In this document: in pieces, positions 35,531 to 46,876 of the stretch
Position numbering within the stretch: position 1 is the stretch's first letter
Layout of the letters: every line of letters starts with the position of its first letter
Source of the DNA: Liolophura sinensis
Taxonomy: Eukaryota; Mollusca; Polyplacophora; Chitonida; Chitonidae
Assembly: GCF_032854445.1 (NCBI RefSeq)
Contig: NC_088297.1
Location: 8,791,375-8,855,374, forward strand
Direction: 5' to 3'
Length of the DNA stretch: 64,000 nt
Notes under the pieces: model-generated
Database searches by the model: none
What the model saw: only the letters and a program-made list of their open reading frames with translations
What the model was told of the DNA's origin: nothing
Made by a program: the position numbers and the translations under genes

Positions 35531-36208
35531 GAATATTTCACTGATACCATAGCGACCGCATTGTGATTCCGGGGCTCATATTTATTAAGCAAGCTACAGG
35601 CTTGTCATAAATTTCCAGTCCATGTAAAGCCAAACTAAGAACAGCAAAGAACGTGTGGTTGGTACATTCGTCTGCATTAAAAACTCGGTGTACAGATTTT
35701 TATCTTCTTAGAGGAAAACATTTTAATTTTAGCTATGTTTGAATTTTTGACTTATATAAGTTTTAAGATGTTTGATAAATATAGGCCCTTAGTCACTGCT
35801 TACATGTCTAGAGCGCGAACCACAGGGCGTTACGTTTTTTGCAAAGTGTGTAAACATGAGTTTTGAAAAAGCACACAAAAAAACACAAAGCGTTACAGGT
35901 TTTAAGTTTTATTTTTTCAGTCATAAAGGAAAAACTATACCGTCGGGATGGATCAAAAAAGTCTCGGTAATTAAGTATAACTTAATTTGGCGGGCTCCAT
36001 CATATGAAGTGTATCAGGACGAGTTTGTTTGATTCAATTTGCCTTCGGTGAACACCGTCTTTCATCGGGAAAATTCGTCTTGGCTGATGCGGTATTCTAG
36101 TTCAAGAATTAGATATCTACGACTAACCATCTTTGGTGTAAAGCTGAAAAATCAGTCAGTGAGACCGTACCATTTGTTTTGGTATTGTTCTACTTCCGGT
36201 AGGTCTGT

Positions 36209-36360
36209 TTAGTCACAGATGTTTGGCATGCAGCAAACGGCTTGGGGTCCCAAGTAAGCGCATGCATTGGTTTCGTCATCCACGCGCAGATTTTCTGGGC
36301 ATGTGATGGGTGATGCGCAGCACTCTCCAGGGCTGGCGATTGTTCCGCACTCAGGAGGAG
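36209..36360 (-). CDS. Gene C last exon: eight-cysteine module
   Basis: 50 codons after a split Pro codon, starting PPPECGTIASPGECC. Spacing is 8-0-5-12-8-0-4 and the C-terminus CCMPNICD is identical to gene A. Confidence 0.9.
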
Positions 36361-37930
36361 CTTAATTCCGCAGTTAAGGAGAATTGTCTTGAAAATGATG
36401 TTGACAGAAATGCAGTTATGTAGCAGCAAACGAAAACAAAGGTGAGAACTTATTTCAACAGCATTGCAGAATGAGTTAAAAGCTCATTTATATGATTAAT
36501 ATGTTATTTGCTCGACACTTCTTTGATTTAACTTTGATTAATCAACCGACTACATAATTTCAATGGGTTTTATGAAGTGATGACGTGTTATAAACGGATT
36601 CCAGGCAAGCTTAAATACAGGTCATATTTATCTGCAAGAATAAAATTGATGTTAGATTGCTAGGGAACGGTTGATCAAAAGCGTGGTAGTAGTTAAGCTG
36701 AATTGGTTTTGAAGTAGGATAAGACTTATAATATACTATACGGCAACTGCACCCTGATACCTAAGACGATTAAAACTTCCAGAACCTCAGTCAAACGTTA
36801 CATCCACGGAGGTTCAACTGTATTCCACAAAGGAAAGCTAATCTTGATTTAAAAATGAAATTTTCCTTACAGAATACCAAGAATACAGCAATAGTATTGA
36901 TTTCAATGAAAACAACCCATGGCCTCCGTGGAGCCTCTCACCAACGCGGTCGCTGTGAGTTCGAGTCCAGCTCATGCTGGCTTCCTCTCTGGCCGTACGC
37001 GGGAAAGTTTGTCAACAACCTACGAATGGTAGTGGGTTTCCCCCTGACGCTGCCCGCTTCCCTCCCACTATAATGCTACTATTATTATATAATAATAAAC
37101 CGTCGATATAAGTGACATATTCTTGAGAATGACGCAAATCAAATCAAATTAATAAATAAATGTAATATCCTGTGTTAAGGATGGCACACGATGTAAATAT
37201 TTGATGTTCTAGAAATCAGGCATATTGCCACACCCACGAATGCGGTCGCTGTGAGTTCAAGCTCTGTGAGCTCATGCTGGCTTCCTATCCGGCCGTACGT
37301 GAGAAGGTCTTGCAACAACGTGCAGATGGTCGTGGGTTTCCCCTGGGCTCTGACCGGTTTCCTCCCACCATATTGCTGGCCGCCGTCGTATAAGTGAAAT
37401 ATTCTTGAGTACGGCGTAAAAAACCAATCAAATAAATAAAATAAATACATATTGTACCATATTGGACTCATATAAATACCTAACGTTTTCTCAAGAGTAA
37501 TATTTCAATTTTTTCTTAAAAGGATACGAGGAGGGGGCGGTGGAATGACTGCGGGGAGAGGTGGAGGGGGAGGAAGCACTCTCTGATAAACAACTCTGGG
37601 AGTAGGAGGGGGAGGTGGTGGAGGTGGTGCTGGCAAGTACCTAGGAGCCACATATGGAGGCCTGGGGAGTGGGGCGGCCGGCTGGTAAGAGTATACGTAA
37701 TAAGGGGTCTGCGAGTATCCCGGTGGTGGCAGTGGCAGTGGAGGATACACGGGAGCTCCTGGAGGCAGCATGTCCACAGGCAGCATGGCGATCTGCTGGG
37801 GCCGGGCCGGCGGTGCTGGGTTAGGATACGTGGGTGGGGCTTGGCGGCGGCGGAGTGATTTGGCCGCACGTGACTCTACCCCGGAGGTCAATGCCATTAA
37901 AGCGATACACACTGTTACAGCGGTCCACAT
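36209..37930 (-). CDS. Gene C: secreted proline-rich protein with C-terminal 8-Cys module
   Basis: Coding exons are 37930-37528 and 36360-36209, giving 184 residues. The ATG at 37930 follows acceptor TTTCCCCAG directly. I reject the longer open frame reaching 38065 because it crosses that acceptor. A signal peptide (WTAVTVCIALMALTSG) is followed by a polybasic SLRRRQAP site. The region about 34-134 is Pro/Tyr-rich (PVDMLPPGAPVYP, PYYVYSYQPAAP, PRVVYQRVLPPPP). The last exon gives C-GTIASPGE-CC-ASPIT-C-x12-C-x8-CC-MPNI-C-D. It is closest to gene A in the module and to gene D in the proline-rich part. A poly(A) signal lies at 35913-35908 (minus). Biological role unknown; secretion is well supported. 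Confidence 0.87.
36919..37162 (+). mobile_element. SINE1 in gene C intron, A-box region deleted
   Basis: GGCCTCCGTGG jumps straight to AGCCTCTCACCAACGCGGTC, so the A box is missing. The tail carries a TATTATATAATAATA insertion before TATAAGTGACATATTCTTG. Confidence 0.85.
37227..37446 (+). mobile_element. SINE1, 5'-truncated, in gene C intron
   Basis: Starts at ACGAATGCGGTCGCTGTGAG and runs to GAGTACGGCGTAAAAAACC and an AAATAAATAAAATAAAT end. Confidence 0.88.
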
Positions 37931-38935
37931 CTGGGGAAATAAATAAACAACGGCGTTTTGATGGAGCTGTAAGGATAATATGCACAACAGCAAATAGCCG
38001 TCCACTTCTGAGTGAAATGGACAAAGAAATTTTGATATAGTTAGTGCAAGAGTAGTACTACGCATTACACAAAGTTGCTGTTTACACCTTAGGGAATAGA
38101 CTAAGATATTTAGATAGAGCTATTGCAAGACTAGGCATGTACATTACAGAAAATGGCTGTTTATGTTTTGCTTAACTAAAGAAGTTTAGCTAGAGCCATT
38201 GTAAGACTGCCCTTACAGATCACAGAAACTAGTTATCAATACCCTAAAGAACAGACTAAGAAGTTTAGTTCGCCGTCGTACCGGTGAAACATTCAATCAA
38301 GACGTTTAGATACTGGTATTTCAATAAGCTGGATGGCTGTTGATTGCAATTTCATCGAAATTTTAACCCTCGGCAGTTACACACAGTTCAGCAAAATCCG
38401 TGTATTTTATTCCACTCGTGACTTTACATGCGCTTGAGAACAGTTTCAGGTGGAAAATTGATGAAAGTACATTTTAAGAAATTGGATTGGAGTCGAATCT
38501 TGGGCTGTCGCCGAAGACTGTAATGTTCTATCTTAGGCATAAATGATCACATGCTTTCGTTTATCCAACCTATGACACGCTAAGCACATGCTCCAGAGGC
38601 AAACTCGATATAGTGATGACATTGTCAGAATTTGTGCCTTGTGATTACAACGACTAGGCATTGCCTTTTCGATGACAATGATAACTGTTTCATTACGACT
38701 TGGCTACGACACTTGTCTTTCAATCGCTATGAAACACGAGGAGTATGTAAACATACTTTTATATTTTATAGTCAATATCATTGCTCGTCCAGCAATACGA
38801 CGTGCACGTCTGTACATCGAAATTAAGAACGTTCGTCAGTAACTCGCCAAAGGCCAGTAAAGCTTACCAGAGACAGTTCGGTTTCCTCTGTACAACTGAC
38901 TGCCATCGTACAAGTGAAAAAATCGTACGTTTGAT

Positions 38936-39092
38936 TCATTTATTTATTTATTTGGGTGGTGCTTTACGCCGTGCTCAAGAATATTTCACTTGTACGACGG
39001 TGGCCATCATTATGGTGGGAGGAAACAGGGCAGAGCCCGAGGGGAAACCAACAACCATTCGCAGGTTGCCGACAGGCCTTCTCGCTCTTACC
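38936..39092 (-). mobile_element. SINE1, tail half, in gene C 5' UTR intron
   Basis: TTTATTTATTTATTTGGGTG, GCTTTACGCCGTGCTCAAG, then core to TTCGCAGGTTGCCGACAGG; the head is lost. Confidence 0.85.
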
Positions 39093-39247
39093 TTTGACGT
39101 TTAACAACAATTAATGTAGTTCTAGAGTATAAATTGATATCTTCCAAGCACAAAAATCTGGCATTTCTCTTTGACATAAATTTTTTCCCAAACTGTAAAG
39201 TTTAAGCACGATCCCAGTCCCGTGAGTCTGCCTGATGATAAACTTAC

Positions 39248-39351
39248 CTTGATGTCTTGATAATATCTTCTTGACAGCAGTAATCAAAGGAAACTGTTGA
39301 GAATCCGCCGGTACCAGTTTCGTTCGTCAAGCCCTGTCCAGGTCTTTTATA
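39248..39351 (-). promoter_or_regulatory. Gene C promoter (TATA) and non-coding first exon
   Basis: TATAAAA at 39351-39345 (minus) is preceded by CCCGGGTG. The first exon ends at 39248 with donor CATCAAG|GTAAGT, 103 nt from the TATA start. The 3' part of the exon (ATCAAGACATCAAG) resembles that of gene D (ATCAAGAGTCAAAG). The intron runs to 37931. Confidence 0.78.
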
Positions 39352-39824
39352 CACCCGGGCTACACCCTGACGGTCGGACGGAATGTGGAACCCATACCCT
39401 AAATAGAAGAAACATGTGCGCCGAAGGTATTTAAATAACACCGTTTAAAATACCATCATTAATAATTGCTCCTAACTGAACAAGGGATTAATTCTCTCTA
39501 ATTGTCTTGCTGAGGTCATGTCATGAAAGATCGTCACCAGCCCCGGTGTCATATAGAAGGCCGTCGTCGTCAGTTTTATATAAGAACTATTACATCATTC
39601 GCATTTAATAAGCATATTTCATCTTGATGGACTCCGTCATGGAATGAAATAGGAAGATTTATCAGACCGTAATAATAAACCAGACAGCTTTTCAGAGTGA
39701 TGCATCAGTACGCATGCGCAGAACGGGTCATTCGTGGTACAATATGTAAAGAAAAGTACTTGATTATGCATTTATCCCCATTTGTATTATCTGCGTGTTA
39801 GTCTATGTTAAGTGTGATGACAAC

Positions 39825-40110
39825 ACAGTATTTTTAGTAATTCTAGGAGAATGACGCTTAAGAAAGTACAATTAACATCATTGTGTTTTTTGTGTGTATT
39901 TTTTTTTTGTTTTTTGTTTTTTTTTTTGCCTAATTGTCGGGGTGTTATTTGATACTATTTAATTCATTTAGTTCATTTAAATGAACAGTTATAGAATAAA
40001 ACCTTAATTGTGGTAAACTGAGAAGACGCCGTATTTCACCACTCACGTGTGTCCCATTTGACAATTATTACACTGTCGTTGCTACCCTGGTTTTACTCTC
40101 TATTCTGTAA
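39825..40110 (+). repeat. Unclassified dispersed repeat, copy 2
   Basis: TTAGTAATTCTAGGAGAATG, GTGGTAAACTGAGAAGACGC, CATTTGACAATTATTACAC and GGTTTTACTCTCTATTCTG. This is the most complete copy and lies upstream of gene C. Confidence 0.7.
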
Positions 40111-41065
40111 ACCTTTCATATTTCATGTGTATTTTTCGACTTGAAGCTAAGCCGGTCTTCATGTAAATTGTCAGCTATTACAAAAACTCACAGACACCTG
40201 TGTGTGACAGTATGTTACAAAGATTTAATGTCCCCTAATGTCAGATATCTTCAAATTTGTGTTTGGCTATATCTTTGTTTATACTAACCATTGAAAGACT
40301 TGTGATAAACCCTATAAAACAGTGAATATACACGACACAGACAGGATGATCACCGATTGGTCTAATGACATGCACTAAAACGTACAAATGCACATTTAAT
40401 CCTCTGAAAATCTGTGCCCTAAATCATTACTTTGTGATTTAAATCTCACAGTATCTGTGCTCTAAATGGATGCTTTAAATGTCATATTGTCAGTGCATTA
40501 AATCATTACTTAAATTAGGATTTCATCGACTCAGTATGTTTGGTGTAACTCTTTAAACGTCTTAATTGTATCTCAACTGTCACTCACTGCTTTTGTCCTT
40601 CTCTTTATTTCTTTAAATTTTCTTTATAACGAATTAAACGTTGAAGACGTGGAATGTTACCGGACATGCTCAATCCTTCTTTTATCCTCGCACAATATCT
40701 ATACACCATCTCATTACTTCATAAATATCTAAATACGTCAAAGAAGAATTGAAATGTTAGTGTATACCTTCGTAAAAACTTCCAAAACAATATTTTTCTG
40801 GAGAGAGGACAGAGCTTAAGGTAATCATTAACGTGAAGTGAAAAAATGGAAGTGGTGTCAGAAGTGGGATCTGCTATTTTCGATTTTACATCTATGACCG
40901 GTTTGACTGTTGAATTTGACGTTTATGATTCTTTGACAATTTTTGTTCCAAATACACACAAGATCAATTTCTTTATCATTTTCTGATCTTGTTTCTTCAA
41001 TATCTTATGTGATATGGCCACGAAACGGTTGTATATACAGAATATAATCCAGAATATGACTTTAT

Positions 41066-41192
41066 TCATTTGTTCGACTGTTTGTGGTTTTACGGCGAAC
41101 TCAAGAATATTCCACATAAACCGGGTGGAGCCAGGAGTAACCAAAGACCATCTGCAGGTTGCTGCAGACCTTCCCAAGTACGATCGAAGAGG
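41066..41192 (-). mobile_element. SINE1, diverged partial copy
   Basis: TTTACGGCGAACTCAAGAA, CATCTGCAGGTTGCTGCAG, CCTTCCCAAGTACG in antisense order. Confidence 0.65.
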
Positions 41193-42035
41193 GAAATGTG
41201 ACGCGATTATTGGCCTAGTAACACTACCGGTTCTAAAAACATTAGACGTGCGACTGAGGAAGACTACATATGTATCAACAGGAGCATCAATTATTGATGA
41301 TTTTTAGTTCTTGGATGTCTAAAATGCAAAGCGTCAACAACCTATATGGCCTGGATGAAGATGATACCTCGTGGTTCCTGTGTGCCGAAAAATCTCATCA
41401 AGTCTAATGGTTGTTGACTTGCTGATTTAAATCTGCTTTGCCATAATCTGTATGAAAGGCTAACTTGAATGCTCAGGGTACGTTTACGTTCCTCAGCTGC
41501 CAATCATGGCATCGAGTCTTTTGTGTTACCTCAAACAGTACAGCCTCGGCAATTGTGATTATTGATTCGAAACGTCCACATTGGTGGCATACAGTATATA
41601 TTATCTTGTGTTGTGTTGCATGTGAAGCTTTCACTCAATCATTTTGGTAAGTTCCACAATTGCTTGTCCTTTCACAGTGTTCAAATAGATATATGCAGTG
41701 TTTCAAATTATCGTCATTTGACTGGTGTTGCGTTTCCAAAACAGTTCAATATATTAATGTGGCAACCATTCACAAGATCAAAAGGATGTGCCCATGTAAA
41801 ACGCTCCTTTTTCTCAGATGTCTTATCTGGGTAAGAATGCATTTGTCGATGCATTTGTTTACAGTATTTCCCTGTTACTCGAATTATAGCACATATAACT
41901 GAAGTGCTAGAAATGGGTGAAGAATACTCCGCCAGGCTTCGAACTGTCGATCTTACGCAGAGCAAGATACCTAATTCCGGACAGTACAGGTCAATCCTCT
42001 GTAGGCATGCCTTTCGCTGTGTGACGTAACATTGT

Positions 42036-42204
42036 ATTTATTCATTTATTTATCCATTTGATTTCCACAGGATCGTGAATTTTTATTTCTTTGATTGGAG
42101 TTTACCTTGCACACAGATCTTCCCACGTTCGAACAGAGTGGAAACCTTCATGAGGGGGACATAACTCACAGCAATTGCATTAGTGAGAGGCTCCTGGGTC
42201 TTTG
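42036..42204 (-). mobile_element. SINE1, strongly diverged copy
   Basis: TTTATTCATTTATTTATCC tail, GATCTTCCCACGTTCG core, and a head with CTCACAGCAATTGCATTAG and GAGAGGCTCCTGGGTC. Confidence 0.55.
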
Positions 42205-42339
42205 GGCTTGCAAGCTAAGGGTTGAGGAAGCGGGGGGGGGGGGGGTAAGCCACCGACCTTTGATAAGAATACTGACATACTTTCCCACATATGACGTTAA
42301 AATGTGAACGCCATATTGGTGGAAGACACGTGGTTCGAC

Positions 42340-42492
42340 TGTGCAAACTGCCACACAACCATCGTCGACTGTGCAAACAGCCACACAGGCGTCGTCGACT
42401 GTGAAAACTGCTGCACAAGCGTCGTCGACTGTGCAAACTGCCTCACAAGCGTCGTAGACTGTGCAAACTGCCACACAAGCGTCGTCGACAGC
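42340..42492. repeat. 30-bp tandem repeat, five units
   Basis: GTCGACTGTGCAAACTGCC recurs every 30 bp with CACACAAGC between. The period is a multiple of three, so both strands stay open; there is no other coding evidence. Confidence 0.85.
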
Positions 42493-42984
42493 TAATTGTC
42501 ACAAATGCCCCACAGGTAGGGAGGGCAAGGGATCCACAAATTTCCAGTCCAAGGCCGGGTTTGAATGACACTTTCTTGTTAAAGACAAAAACATGTATTG
42601 CTAGTGAGCAGGTGCCTGGTTCTGGTTTCTTATCATAAAATGGCATGATAAGGTCCAGTTACGTCAGAAGATATTTTACAACTATGCACATCTACTGATT
42701 CGTAAACGTCTACATTTAAAATACATGCATAACGTGCCGAGGATTCAAACTCGCGATGGCCTGTGTTACAAACTTAACAAAATATCTAAAACAAGAAAAC
42801 ATGCTCTGTGGTCCATATCATACATAAAAAGATAACCGCTGTAATCCAAAATTTTAAATACATATAACTCAAACAGAAAATTCAAATGACAAATAAAAAT
42901 TAAATCAAAATATTTCCTTGGGCAATTTGTAATTCTCTTTCTCTTGGTGGGTTTATCCACGTTAACGTTTAATTTTAAGCGACC

Positions 42985-43165
42985 ACACTAATGGAGGATT
43001 AGCTTTCCAGGAAGGCGATTGGCCCTACCAAAGTGGTTGCGTGTTCAAATCCTGCCCCCGCTCTTGGTATATGTCTGTAAGAGTACCACAAATCTGATCT
43101 CTGTTTCGTAAAAGTGAGTACGTATTCTTGAGTGCGCTGAAAACCCAATTTAAATTTTTTTAAAC
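42985..43165 (+). mobile_element. SINE4-type copy
   Basis: GGTTGCGTGTTCAAATCCTG (B-box-like) and the tail TTCTTGAGTGCGCTGAAAAC. Confidence 0.5.
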
Positions 43166-43449
43166 CGCCAAACACCATCTTTACATGTATGTGTACATTT
43201 GTATAAGTGGCACATAAACTGTCCAAAAATTTACCTACATAAAGGTAAAAAAAAGTTTCTTGACGTCATCAATGCCAACAAAGTGAGAACGTCCCACGAC
43301 ACATTCTTCCCTCCCATTACCAATGTAAAGTTCATCATAAATCCAAATGAAATATGCACTGGTACAGAGTTGAAGTTGAACTGCGACATAAAATTCATGA
43401 AGAATTCAAGATTTTTTAAAAATGAATACATGGCTTGAATTGAATATTT

Positions 43450-43726
43450 GGGGTCTCCATGGCTCAGTTGGTTAGCGCGCTAGCGTAGTCACCCAGGAGC
43501 CTCTCACCAATGCGGTCGCCTGTAAGTTCAGGTCCAGCGCATGCTGGCTTCCTCTCCAGTCGTACGTGGGAAGGTCTGCTAGCAGCCTGCGGATGGTCGT
43601 GGGTTTCCCACGGGCTCTGCCCGGTTTCCACCCACCATAATGCTGGCCGCCGTCGTATAAGTGAAATACTCTTGATTACGGCGTAAAACCCCATTCAGAT
43701 AAAAAAATAAATAAATAAATAAATTG
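43450..43726 (+). mobile_element. SINE1, full copy followed by a shared 130-bp flank
   Basis: Complete from GGTCTCCATGGCTCAGTTGG to CTTGATTACGGCGTAAAACC and (AAAT)n. The following segment 43730-43861 is repeated after the SINE1 at 53.8-54.0 kb. Confidence 0.92.
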
Positions 43727-43729
43727 AAT

Positions 43730-43861
43730 ATTGTTAACATAAAATTCATACTTTCACGAGTAAATCAGAAATAAGTACCATAAAGTATGTTTTTGTGTAT
43801 CACCTAAAATATGAACACAGTCAACTATAATGTCAATTTGTCATCATTTATTTCCAGAAAT
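43730..43861 (+). repeat. SINE-linked duplicated flank, copy 1
   Basis: Nearly identical to 54003-54136: GTTAACATAAAATTC, ACATAAAGTATG-like words, AAATATGAACACAGTCAAC and GTCAATTTGTCATCATTTAT. In both places it starts right after the A-rich end of a SINE1. Confidence 0.85.
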
Positions 43862-44229
43862 TCCTTGCATATCAAACAAAACACGCTTGTTCAATCAACA
43901 ATAGATGTCATCTAAATTTTTATGCAGACCAAACAGAAATAATAAAAAACCATCGGAGCAAATGACAGAAAGGTTACAATCTTCAAATATAACCAATCAT
44001 CGCAAGCGATTGGTTGAAGCAATTAATCACGACGCTGAAAGGGATCTTTTGGCTGGTAAGTTCAAGGTTATTGGTCGCAGATCTTTGGCATGCAGCAGAC
44101 GGCAACGGCACTTTCCGGTTATGGCGACGCATTGGTGGCTTTCATCCTCAACTTGTACTGGCTCAGGACACGTGACCGGTGATGGACAGCACTCTCCAGG
44201 ATTTGTGATTGTACCACACTCAGGAGGTG

Positions 44230-44767
44230 CTAAAGACTGGAGTTAAGGAGAATACCTTAACACAACAGTAGGCTTTAGGCTCTATGACATACATGAAATA
44301 AATAACAAAATTACGATTGCAATGTTACCTTAATAACAAGTTTTGCACTCCAGCCAATATTTTACCAAAGGTGTTAAGAGGGAATCATTTTATATAAGAT
44401 GTATAGAAAAGACGGTATTCAAAGGAGCTAGCTACTTGCAAATCTAACAGCGCTGAGCACAGCATTAAAGTAACTCTAGGCCAGTGACGTTTAATAAATT
44501 GCAGCTACCCCCTACTGGATTTTAACGTAATTATGCCATTGTGTAAGAGTACGTGTAAGTCGCTGCTATTTACACATATGCATGTATAAGAAAATCTAGA
44601 AAAAAGTTCAACTGAGGTAAACTGACAAGAATCCAGATTTGAGCATTTGCCAGCCATCAGACTATCGTCGTGGTATGGTTGTACTGTCCATACTGTAGTC
44701 TCTTGTATTACTTAAATATCAAAAGTAGATCTGATTCATGTACGATGTACGACACCAGAAAGGATAC
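44230..44767 (-). other. U12-type intron of gene D
   Basis: Donor C|GTATCCTTTC, branch region TTCTCCTTAACTCC, adenosine 13 nt before the TAG acceptor at 44230. 538 nt, holding a dispersed-repeat copy (44465-44705). Confidence 0.88.
44465..44705 (+). repeat. Unclassified dispersed repeat, copy 3 (in gene D U12 intron)
   Basis: AACTCTAGGCCAGTGACG, TCAACTGAGGTAAACTGAC and GTACTGTCCATACTGTAGTC match copies 2 and 5. Confidence 0.6.
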
Positions 44768-45772
44768 GTGGAGGTGGTTGTTGCTGAACAACAACAGGCG
44801 GCGGTCTCACAGCTGGAGGGGGTCTCTGGTAGATAACCCGTCGGGAGGAGGTAGGAGGGCGTGCAGATATCTTGGCGGTGCCGGAGCCCGCGGGGGTGGA
44901 GCGACCCGGCTGATATGGAGGATAGAACGGGGCCTGAGAGGGTATCCTGCCGGAGCCTGAGGATAGGCGGGATATACTGGGGCTCCTGGCGGAAGCACGT
45001 CAACTGCCATCATGGACGGCTTGCTGGGGACGGCCGGCGGTGGGGCGTAAGGTAGGGCGGGGTTAGGAGCGTACACAAGAGCCTGGAGGGGCTGAAGCCG
45101 CACGTGCGAGCGCAGGTGCTTGGGCCTTGTGAAGCCACCCTGAGGCTGAGACTCGCCAACACAACACACAGAAAGGTCACGGCGGACATCTGAAGACAGA
45201 AAACAAGGGAGATAATTGGTTCATTGTAAAGACATGGGATATATTATTCTTCCATCCAGGTGCCAGACCCTTGTCATATTCAAAGCATCAGGGCAAAGCA
45301 TCGATCAATCTTAAAATGGATAAAAAGATCCCGACATAACAACTGAAACCTATAGGCCTATGCCTCGTACACTAAACATTAGTGGACAAAAAAGTGGATC
45401 AAATACTTTGCCATTCGCAAAGTTCATTTACAAAAAACCATACCATTTAATTAACAGAAAGAAAACGTACCAGACTAAGTAACATATTTATATGTTTGTT
45501 GTTTAATGCAATAGCTTCAGTACCAGAGGTAAACAATCAATCTTTGGCATGTTACTAAACGACCGTTTCTCACGTTTGAATCACCATGCGCACCATATTG
45601 GTGGTAGACTGCGCAGACGATCACACGCCGACAGTCACACAATGCCTCTTTGACATCTTGTTATCCCAGGTCCCGTGAAGAGTGGAAGTGGGAGAACAAG
45701 TAAATAAAGGGTTATTATAGCATACGCTTGTAATACTGCGTGGGTGATTTTACAGAACTTCAATTTACAGAC

Positions 45773-45995
45773 CGACCCAGATAGCTCAGTTGTAGAGCGT
45801 CCGCTTCGGGGCGTAAGAACCAGGGTCAGCCCTGGGTAGGGTCAGACTTAAGGCCTTAAAAGAGAAGTTGTAACTTCCTCGCTTGGACGTTCAGTATTAA
45901 AGTGATAGTGCAATGATTGATGACCCAGTATTAGTATAATGGCTCGGGCAGGGCGGCCTACTTGCCTTCGTAAGGCGTCTCAGTGAAGCTGTAAA
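45773..45995 (+). mobile_element. SINE2, 5' half, joined to an inverted 3' half
   Basis: tRNA-like head (GATAGCTCAGTTG then GTAGAGCGTCCGCTTCGG) through TCGGGCAGGGCGGCCTACTTG. It breaks off after GGCGTCTCAGTGAAGC and is followed at once by a minus-strand SINE2 tail. Confidence 0.85.
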
Positions 45996-46138
45996 TTGGG
46001 TGAGAGAGTGATTGCTCGGGTTTAACGTCGTACTCAACAATTTTAAGTCATATGACGACGAAGGAATCCATAGAACACGTGTAATGTGCCTCCTTGTTGC
46101 AGGACGGATTTCACCGCTCTTTTATCTAGTACTGCTTG
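45996..46138 (-). mobile_element. SINE2, 3' half, inverted
   Basis: GAGAGAGTGATTGCTCGGG, GTTTAACGTCGTACTCAAC, CATATGACGACGAAGGAATC, ending in CTCTTTTATCTAGTACTGC. Confidence 0.85.
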
Positions 46139-46317
46139 GTACAGTCTGATTTATTATTGACTGATTTATAAACTTATCAAAGCTGATAATATTGTGTCTC
46201 TAATGTTCTATCCGTAAATGTCCTACCTTTGCAATGTCTGCCAGATGAAGTTGAGAGTAACACTGAGAGTGCAATGCTGAGTACTTCCCATGTATGATGG
46301 AAGACAACACGGTAATT

Positions 46318-46545
46318 GGAGTAATTCTAGAGTAGTAACTTGTAAAAAATTTCTAATTGACATCACTGGATTTTTACCTAATTGTAAGTCTTAAGGTGTT
46401 AGGGGGCGTTCAACTTGCAAACGTTTGGGGATTTAAATGGACTGTTAGAATAAAACTCTGACAAGACACCGGGTGTCACCCATTGCGTGTGACCATCCAT
46501 TTGTCAGTTGTCTCATCAATTGTCGGCGCCGCATCTATGCATTTG
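46318..46545 (+). repeat. Unclassified dispersed repeat, copy 4 (in gene D 5' UTR intron)
   Basis: GAGTAATTCTAGAGTAGTAAC, TTACCTAATTGTAAGTC (complementing copies 2 and 5) and TGACCATCCATTTGTCAG. Confidence 0.6.
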
Positions 46546-46614
46546 TCTTTGATATTCATCGTATAATTGATAATTTTACGGGTTGTCTTCTCGTCCTTAC
46601 ACTGACTTTTATAC

Positions 46615-46830
46615 TGCTGGCTGTGAGTGTCACGCGCGTGGACAAAGGGGCCGCGGCTTCGAATCCAGCTCTTGCTGTTTCCATTATAGCTTTAAATATG
46701 AATACCACATTTTACGAAATGTTTTCAGTTTTACCATACACGTTTCCCGTCCCTTTCCATTAAAAAGTTGTCGTGTAAGTGAAGTATTTTCAAGTATAGC
46801 GTTAAATCACAACCAAATAAATAAATCTCA
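46615..46830 (+). mobile_element. SINE4-type copy
   Basis: GGCTTCGAATCCAGCTCTTG head and a tail CAAGTATAGCGTTAAATCAC with CAAATAAATAAATC end. Confidence 0.55.
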
Positions 46831-46876
46831 AATAGTTAGACATCACTTGAAATAATTTTAGTCTGAGGGAGCTTAC

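Larger units (their letters stand above)
36361..37527 (-). other. U12-type intron of gene C
   Basis: Donor C|GTATCCTTTT (exon ends 37528). Branch region TTCTCCTTAACTG (36383-36371) places its adenosine 13 nt before the AAG acceptor at 36361. Phase 1, 1167 nt, with two SINE1 copies inside. Confidence 0.9.
44028..45189 (-). pseudogene. Gene D: frameshifted paralog of genes A and C
   Basis: The layout is intact: acceptor TCTTCAG|ATG at 45189, a signal peptide (SAVTFLCVVLASLSL), U12 intron and cysteine exon from 44229. The reading frame is not. The first exon (45189-44768) needs one -1-type shift between the signal peptide and the VDVLPPGAPVYP block, and another before RRVIYQRPPPA. Its length (422 nt) is one off phase 1. 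In the last exon the first five cysteines (spacing 8-0-5-12) are in frame. A 7-nt excess then shifts out CC-x4-C, and the frame runs on to a TGA near 44028; the homologous stop would be 44070-44068. Either a recent pseudogene or an indel-prone assembly stretch. Two of the shifts lie in C-rich coding DNA, while the splice signals are perfect. I do not supply a corrected reading. Confidence 0.78.

Noticed and set aside
37931-38065. N-terminal extension of gene C to an upstream start
   Set aside because: It crosses a clear acceptor (TTTCCCCAG|ATG), and the signal peptide begins exactly at the downstream ATG, as in the paralogs.
45773-45845. tRNA gene candidate (A and B box-like segment)
   Set aside because: It continues into SINE2 body sequence and the cloverleaf pairing is poor; it is the head of a SINE.
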